Shown here piece after piece: positions 14,750-18,386 of a stretch of 18,386 nt of DNA. The stretch spans positions 1 to 18,386 of the forward strand of contig JBBSQD010000114.1 of NCBI GenBank assembly GCA_038258185.1. Direction: 5' to 3'. The first letter of the stretch is position 1, and the number at the start of each line of letters is the position of its first letter. The notes beneath the pieces are model-generated. The model had not been told where the DNA came from. It searched no databases and worked only from the letters and a program-made list of their open reading frames with translations. The translations under genes were made by a program, and so were the position numbers. The stretch comes from JAIOHN01 sp038258185. Its GTDB lineage: Bacteria; Chloroflexota; Anaerolineae; Aggregatilineales; Phototrophicaceae.

Positions 14750-15597
14750 CCACGATTGCCAAACCCGACCTGCTGCATCGCCTGGATATCAACACCCAAC
14801 TGACCCGGCGTATCCTGACAGGTTTCATTAAAGATCAGATTGAAAAAGTCGGCATGAAGCGGGCTGTAATTGGCCTGTCCGGTGGCATCGACTCGGCACT
14901 GTCGGCGTATTTATCCGCTGAGGCGCTGGGCGCGGAGAATGTGCTGGTGGTGCGCATGCCCTACCGCACATCGAGTGAGGCCAGCCTGACCGATGCTGAA
15001 GCGGTGATTAATGACCTGCAACTGCCGAGTCTGACGGTGCCGGTCACAGATATGGTCGAGCCGTTGTTCGCTCAGTTCCCGGATATGACTAATTTACGCA
15101 AAGGGAATATCATGGCCCGTCAGCGCATGATCGTGCTCTACGATCAGTCCGTGGCGTGGGGTGGACTGGTGATGGGTACCAGCAACAAGACCGAATTTCT
15201 GCTGGGATATTCCACCATTTACGGTGACAGTGGTGTCGCACTGCAACCGATTGCAGATCTGTATAAGGCGCAGGTGCGCCAGCTCTCGCGCGAAATGGGT
15301 GTGCCGACTGCGATTATCGACAAGGCGCCCTCCGCCGATTTATGGGAAGGCCAGACCGACGAGGGTGAACTGGGCTTCACCTATAATGATGTCGATCAGG
15401 TGCTGTTTTTGCTGGTGGATGAACGTTACACGGTGGATGAAGTGGTCGAAGAAGGCTTTGAGCGTCAGTTTGTGCAGGACGTATGGCGGCGTGTGAAAAC
15501 CAATCACTACAAACGCACCATGCCGAATATCGCCAAAGTGAGCAAACGCACTATCGGCCATGATTTCCTGTATCTGCGCGATTGGGTGGCACGTTAA
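14746..15597 (+). CDS. nadE: NAD synthase (NadE), synthetase domain only
   Basis: A 283-residue ATP-pyrophosphatase-fold enzyme that amidates nicotinate adenine dinucleotide to NAD. The P-loop SGGIDSA is at 45-51. GTSNKTEFLLGYSTIYGDSG carries the conserved NKTE and GD residues for ATP/Mg and NaAD binding. PIADLYKAQVRQL and KAPSADLWEGQTDEGELG are the standard late motifs, including the flexible P2-loop-like region. The length equals ammonia-dependent NadE, without the fused nitrilase domain, but a CEDFW-type glutaminase lies two genes upstream in the same operon, so ammonia is probably delivered in trans. ATGA overlap with the upstream gene indicates coupled translation. Confidence 0.95.
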   Translation: MTTIAKPDLLHRLDINTQLTRRILTGFIKDQIEKVGMKRAVIGLSGGIDSALSAYLSAEALGAENVLVVRMPYRTSSEASLTDAEAVINDLQLPSLTVPVTDMVEPLFAQFPDMTNLRKGNIMARQRMIVLYDQSVAWGGLVMGTSNKTEFLLGYSTIYGDSGVALQPIADLYKAQVRQLSREMGVPTAIIDKAPSADLWEGQTDEGELGFTYNDVDQVLFLLVDERYTVDEVVEEGFERQFVQDVWRRVKTNHYKRTMPNIAKVSKRTIGHDFLYLRDWVAR

Positions 15598-15600
15598 TTG

Positions 15601-15963
15601 ATGTCCGAGCAGATTATGGCGCTGGCACGGCGGTTAATCCAGATGCGGCGTGAACCGGTTGAGCAGGCTCTCACCGTGCAGTATCCCACACTGGTGATGG
15701 ATTTCGAGAAGCTGATGGCCGATTGTGATGATCTGTCCACACTGGAACAGGTTGTCCTGCTGGATACAGGCTTCTTCCTGCCAACCATGCCGCGTCAAAA
15801 CGCCTTTGAAAAACTCATCACTGCCGGGACAAAAAACCCGGCAGTCCTCAAACAATATCTGCTGCATCTGGCGGTGTTCGGCTTTATCAATGACCGCGAT
15901 GAGATTGACCCATCCACCGACGCGAAAATGGATGCACTGGAATCCGCCTTAGCCGAGCTTTAA
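15601..15963 (+). CDS. Small helical protein of unknown function
   Basis: 120 residues from ATG 15601, 3 bp after the nadE stop (an adjacent in-frame TTG at 15598 is also possible). The protein is predicted mostly helical: EQIMALARRLIQMRREPVEQAL, YPTLVMDFEKLMADC, LSTLEQVVLLDTGFFLPTMP, NAFEKLIT, LKQYLLHLAVFGFIND. There is no signal peptide and no cysteine-based motif. Spacing makes it the last gene of the NAD operon, followed directly by a hairpin. I do not recognise the family. Confidence 0.7.
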   Translation: MSEQIMALARRLIQMRREPVEQALTVQYPTLVMDFEKLMADCDDLSTLEQVVLLDTGFFLPTMPRQNAFEKLITAGTKNPAVLKQYLLHLAVFGFINDRDEIDPSTDAKMDALESALAEL

Positions 15964-15970
15964 AACCGCA

Positions 15971-16003
15971 TGAGGCAGTCGCACAATAAGCGCTGCCTCA
16001 TTT
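15971..16003 (+). terminator. Intrinsic terminator-like hairpin after the NAD operon
   Basis: TGAGGCAG (15971-15978) pairs with CTGCCTCA (15993-16000). After a single bulged T, CGC (15980-15982) pairs with GCG (15990-15992), around the loop ACAATAA. Only TTT follows, so efficiency may be moderate. It is 8 bp after the stop at 15963. Confidence 0.75.
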
Positions 16004-16030
16004 CCCATCTGCCACACCCTTTACTATACT
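16002..16030 (+). promoter_or_regulatory. Candidate promoter of the secreted-protein gene
   Basis: TATACT at 16025-16030 is a good -10. TTCCCA at 16002-16007 matches 4/6 of the -35, with a spacing of 17 nt. Transcription would start about 35 nt before ATG 16072. It lies immediately after the hairpin. Confidence 0.4.
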
Positions 16031-16071
16031 AAAATGGCAAAACAGACTTTTGATAGGTAAAGGTGAGTTTT

Positions 16072-17310
16072 ATGATCCGGAAAATAACCCTCATGTTCCT
16101 GTTGTCCGCGCTGCTGGTGATGCCGTTGCAGGCGCAGGACAGCGAAGCAAATCCGCTGCTGCGCCTGCTGGCGCTGATACCGAATAGCCCTGACGCCCGC
16201 CAGACGATGATTTCCTATGCAGATTATCGCGCTCTGGAAAGCATCCGCGGCATTGATACCCCTACTAAACAGGACTTTGATGACCGTACCGATCTCGGTG
16301 GTCAGTGGATAGCCGCGACGATGGGCTTGTCCGGCGGTATGCCGCTGCAAAATCTTTTTCTGTTTTTTGAAGACATGCCCGATCTGGTGGGCTTCAGCTT
16401 TTTTGATATTGATCGCACCATGGTGTTTGGTGAGCCACCGTCTATGGGCAACATCCTCGAAGGGGACTTCGATGCAGAGCGAATCGGCGCAGCGCTCAGC
16501 GCCCGTGACTTCACCGAGAATGATTTTGACGGGGTTCCGGTCTGGTGTGGCGCCAACGGCTGTGAGAATGGTGTGGAAACCGATTTAGCGAATCGCAATC
16601 CGGGCAATCCGTTTGGCGGTGACCTGGGTCGCAGCGAACCCGTCGGTGTGGTGTCGGACTCGCTGTTGGTCAATTCTGCCAGTGACGGTGTCGTGCGTAC
16701 CCTGATTAATACCTATCAGGGCGAGTTTCGCTCTCTGGCCGATACAGACGATTACGCGGCGATTGCCGAGGCTCTGGCCGATACAGGCACGATTGCCCAG
16801 GCCCTGTTTCTGAATCCTCAGGAATTATCGCTGTCTGACCCGGCGATTTTGTTAGGTGCCAATGCCAGCCCTGAACAGATCGAGGCCATTCGTGAACAGC
16901 TGCTGACCGATGAGCCTAATAAACTGGCACCCTATTCAGCCATCGCGTTTGCGGATGTCGGCACGGAAAATGAACAGCTTGCCGTAATCGCCCTGGCTTA
17001 TGCGGATGCCGAAAACGCCGAAGCCGCCGCACAGGAAGTGACCACCCGCCTGGAGAATTTCACCTCCTTCCGCACGCGGCAACCTTTTAGCGATGTTCTG
17101 GAAAACGCCAGCGCAACTATCCGTGAACCAGCGGTGTATATCAGCGAAAATGGGTCAGCCGTGGCGCTGATTGCCGTGTCTTATCCGCTGCCAAGCAACG
17201 AGCCGCAGGAAGGCGGCGCAAGATACCAGTCTTCAGGGCTGCTTTACCGCTACTTTATCAGCGAGGTGTATTCGCGGTCATTCTATATCGTGGGCACGGA
17301 TTTCGAGTAA
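16072..17310 (+). CDS. Secreted protein of unknown function
   Basis: 412 residues from ATG 16072, set by AAAGGTGAG 6 nt upstream; a GTG at 16063 would overlap that site. Residues 1-22 are a Sec signal peptide (MIRK, a leucine-rich core, then MPLQA before QD). The mature protein is acidic and alpha/beta mixed with no membrane segment. A WCGANGC segment around residue 160 gives two close cysteines, probably a small disulfide loop. The protein alternates amphipathic helices (DAENAEAAAQEVTTRLENF) with short strands (ALFLNPQEL, YSAIAFADV, LAVIALAYAD, AVALIAVSYP). The layout resembles extracytoplasmic proteins annotated only as hypothetical in Chloroflexota. It converges on the D-tyrosyl-tRNA deacylase gene, 16 bp apart. 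I cannot assign a function. Confidence 0.8.
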   Translation: MIRKITLMFLLSALLVMPLQAQDSEANPLLRLLALIPNSPDARQTMISYADYRALESIRGIDTPTKQDFDDRTDLGGQWIAATMGLSGGMPLQNLFLFFEDMPDLVGFSFFDIDRTMVFGEPPSMGNILEGDFDAERIGAALSARDFTENDFDGVPVWCGANGCENGVETDLANRNPGNPFGGDLGRSEPVGVVSDSLLVNSASDGVVRTLINTYQGEFRSLADTDDYAAIAEALADTGTIAQALFLNPQELSLSDPAILLGANASPEQIEAIREQLLTDEPNKLAPYSAIAFADVGTENEQLAVIALAYADAENAEAAAQEVTTRLENFTSFRTRQPFSDVLENASATIREPAVYISENGSAVALIAVSYPLPSNEPQEGGARYQSSGLLYRYFISEVYSRSFYIVGTDFE

Positions 17311-17326
17311 GTTTGACGGGGTGAAC

Positions 17327-17776
17327 CTATAAATCTGCCGTGTCGAGGATGATCGTGACCGGGCCGTCGTTGTGGATTTCGACCTGCATCATCGCGCCGA
17401 ACACGCCATTCTCGACCGGGGTGACACCCTCAGCCCGCAGACGGGCTGCATAATAATGCACCAGCGGCTCGGCATTTTCTGGCCGGGCCGCGTGGACAAA
17501 GCTGGGGCGTCGGCCTTTTTTGGCATCGGCATACAGCGTGAACTGCGAGATGACTAACACACCCGCACTCACGTCCAAAACTGAATGATTCATCTTGCCG
17601 TCGGTGTCTTCAAAAACACGCAGATTCGCAGTTTTTTTGGCCAGCAGTTCGGCATCTGCCGGGGTGTCGGTATGGGTCACGCCAACAAGGGCGACAAAAC
17701 CGGCATCAATGGCCCCGACAATAACCTCACCGACTGTCACCTGTCCCCGGCTGACCCGCTGTAAAATCACCCGCAT
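17327..17776 (-). CDS. dtd: D-aminoacyl-tRNA deacylase (D-Tyr-tRNA deacylase)
   Basis: The 149-residue protein matches the classical DTD length and has its two cross-subunit active-site motifs: SQFTL (77-81) and NDGPVT (136-141, the Gly-cisPro motif that excludes L-amino acids). KKGRRPSF (87-93 region) and GVFGAMMQVEIHNDGP are also standard. The homodimer hydrolyses D-aminoacyl-tRNA (and Gly-tRNA-Ala mischarges) in the cytosol. It begins 3 bp after the DinB-family gene stop, so the two are co-transcribed; no separate promoter is evident. Confidence 0.96.
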   Translation of the reverse strand: MRVILQRVSRGQVTVGEVIVGAIDAGFVALVGVTHTDTPADAELLAKKTANLRVFEDTDGKMNHSVLDVSAGVLVISQFTLYADAKKGRRPSFVHAARPENAEPLVHYYAARLRAEGVTPVENGVFGAMMQVEIHNDGPVTIILDTADL

Positions 17777-17779
17777 CGC

Positions 17780-18328
17780 TCAGGCCAGACTATCCTGAGG
17801 CGGCTCATAAAATAACCCTTCAGCCTCACGCATCGTCTTCAGATGTTCCTGCCAGTGATAAAGAAATAAGTATTGAACGGCCTGTTCCACCGTCAGGAAT
17901 TTGCCGCTGGGGGCGTGGTAAATCTGGATGGTAAATTTATCCACCGGCAGACGCAGAATAAACTCCGACAGCGACTTTTCGCGCTTGAGGATACCATTCA
18001 CGCTGGTTTCCACCAGACGGCGCTGATAGATCTGAGACAGGGCATTGTTCATTTGATTGACCATGTTCAGCGAAATAACCGGTCGGAACCCGACTAAGGC
18101 CAGTTGAATTTGCCATAGACTGAGTGTGTCAATGGTTTGCAGATGACCGAGCATGGCTCCCAACGACCAGTCATGATACCGCGGCGTGTACCATTCGCTT
18201 TCCGGCACGATCTCGCGCATGGCGATAACTTCCTGGCGCACGGCCCGCATATCCGTCAGCAGGGCTTCACGATCTTCCTGCGTATCTAAATAACGATGAG
18301 TCTGATTAATATTCCCAGCCATTTTCAC
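17780..18328 (-). CDS. DinB-superfamily four-helix protein
   Basis: 182 residues. The DinB/YfiT metal triad appears as H62 (LGHLQ) and the HxxxH pair H158/H162 (YHWQEHLK), with YHDWSLGAMLGHL as the typical W-x-hydrophobic-GHL segment. DinB-like proteins are metal-dependent thiol-transferase or hydrolase-like enzymes of varied role. The start is taken as GTG 18328, 6 nt after AAGGA (18339-18335). TTG 18331 and ATG 18322 are possible alternatives. It has its own promoter and probably drives dtd as well. Substrate is unknown. Confidence 0.85.
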   Translation of the reverse strand: MKMAGNINQTHRYLDTQEDREALLTDMRAVRQEVIAMREIVPESEWYTPRYHDWSLGAMLGHLQTIDTLSLWQIQLALVGFRPVISLNMVNQMNNALSQIYQRRLVETSVNGILKREKSLSEFILRLPVDKFTIQIYHAPSGKFLTVEQAVQYLFLYHWQEHLKTMREAEGLFYEPPQDSLA

Positions 18329-18355
18329 CAAAAATCCTTTTTAGTTTGTACCATG

Positions 18356-18384
18356 ATAGTACGATTTTCAGGGGGCTTCGTCAA
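18356..18384 (-). promoter_or_regulatory. Sigma-70-type promoter for the DinB-dtd unit
   Basis: On the minus strand TTGACG (18384-18379, 5/6) is followed after exactly 17 nt by TACTAT (18361-18356, 4/6). The -10 is overlapped by a GTAC-7-GTAC dyad (18348-18362) that could be a regulator site. Confidence 0.6.
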
Positions 18385-18386
18385 CA

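Noticed and set aside
1..18386. tRNA, rRNA or CRISPR features
   Set aside because: No cloverleaf arms, rRNA motifs or regularly spaced repeats were visible in the intergenic spaces.

Overview
The window reads as chromosomal DNA of a mid-GC bacterium, most plausibly a Chloroflexota of the Anaerolineae type. This is inferred from the protein style: an Lgt-like membrane protein followed by an SH3 lipoprotein-like protein, a split glutamine-dependent NAD synthetase, and a D-aminoacylase-like protein of the 'FINMLSW' kind. No rRNA, tRNA or CRISPR array is visible. Most genes are housekeeping or of unknown function. The clearest accessory patch is an AT-richer islet at about 11.85-13.4 kb.

Layout. 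(1) 1-1754: a PhyH-type dioxygenase gene cut by the left edge runs leftward from a TTG start. It is divergent from a LacI-family regulator whose promoter and a perfect 12-bp palindrome lie in the shared spacer, next to a 112-bp repeat-like element with terminal inverted repeats. (2) 1984-5808: a tight three-gene envelope-glycan operon (GT2, GT4/GT-B, and a polytopic GT-C-like membrane protein). It ends at a strong 15-bp-stem terminator shared with the convergent SPFH/prohibitin-like gene (5879-6949). (3) 7217-8387: an Lgt-fold membrane protein lacking key catalytic residues, overlapping a membrane-anchored SH3-like protein. (4) 8431-11791: a zinc-type CDF exporter translationally coupled to an 814-residue amidohydrolase. 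That enzyme has lost the HxH and Cys metal ligands but carries a helical-repeat extension, a 25-residue tail with 15 histidines, and a basic C-terminus. (5) 11.85-13.4 kb: a secreted seven-bladed beta-propeller gene of AT-rich composition, flanked by two 58-bp direct repeats. Both repeats encode the same C-terminal end of a SAM-dependent methyltransferase (antisense), so the islet sits between two methyltransferase gene remnants. (6) 13489-15963: a nitrilase-type glutaminase, an NTF2-like protein and NAD synthase as an overlapping operon (a split NadE), then a small helical protein and a hairpin. (7) 16072-18328: a secreted protein of unknown function, converging on a DinB-family gene followed by D-tyrosyl-tRNA deacylase on the minus strand.

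The most unusual objects are the CDF/His-tailed pseudo-canonical amidohydrolase pair, the propeller islet between methyltransferase remnants, and the three-gene NAD synthetase arrangement. None is demonstrated to be a new system. Each is a specific, checkable hypothesis.
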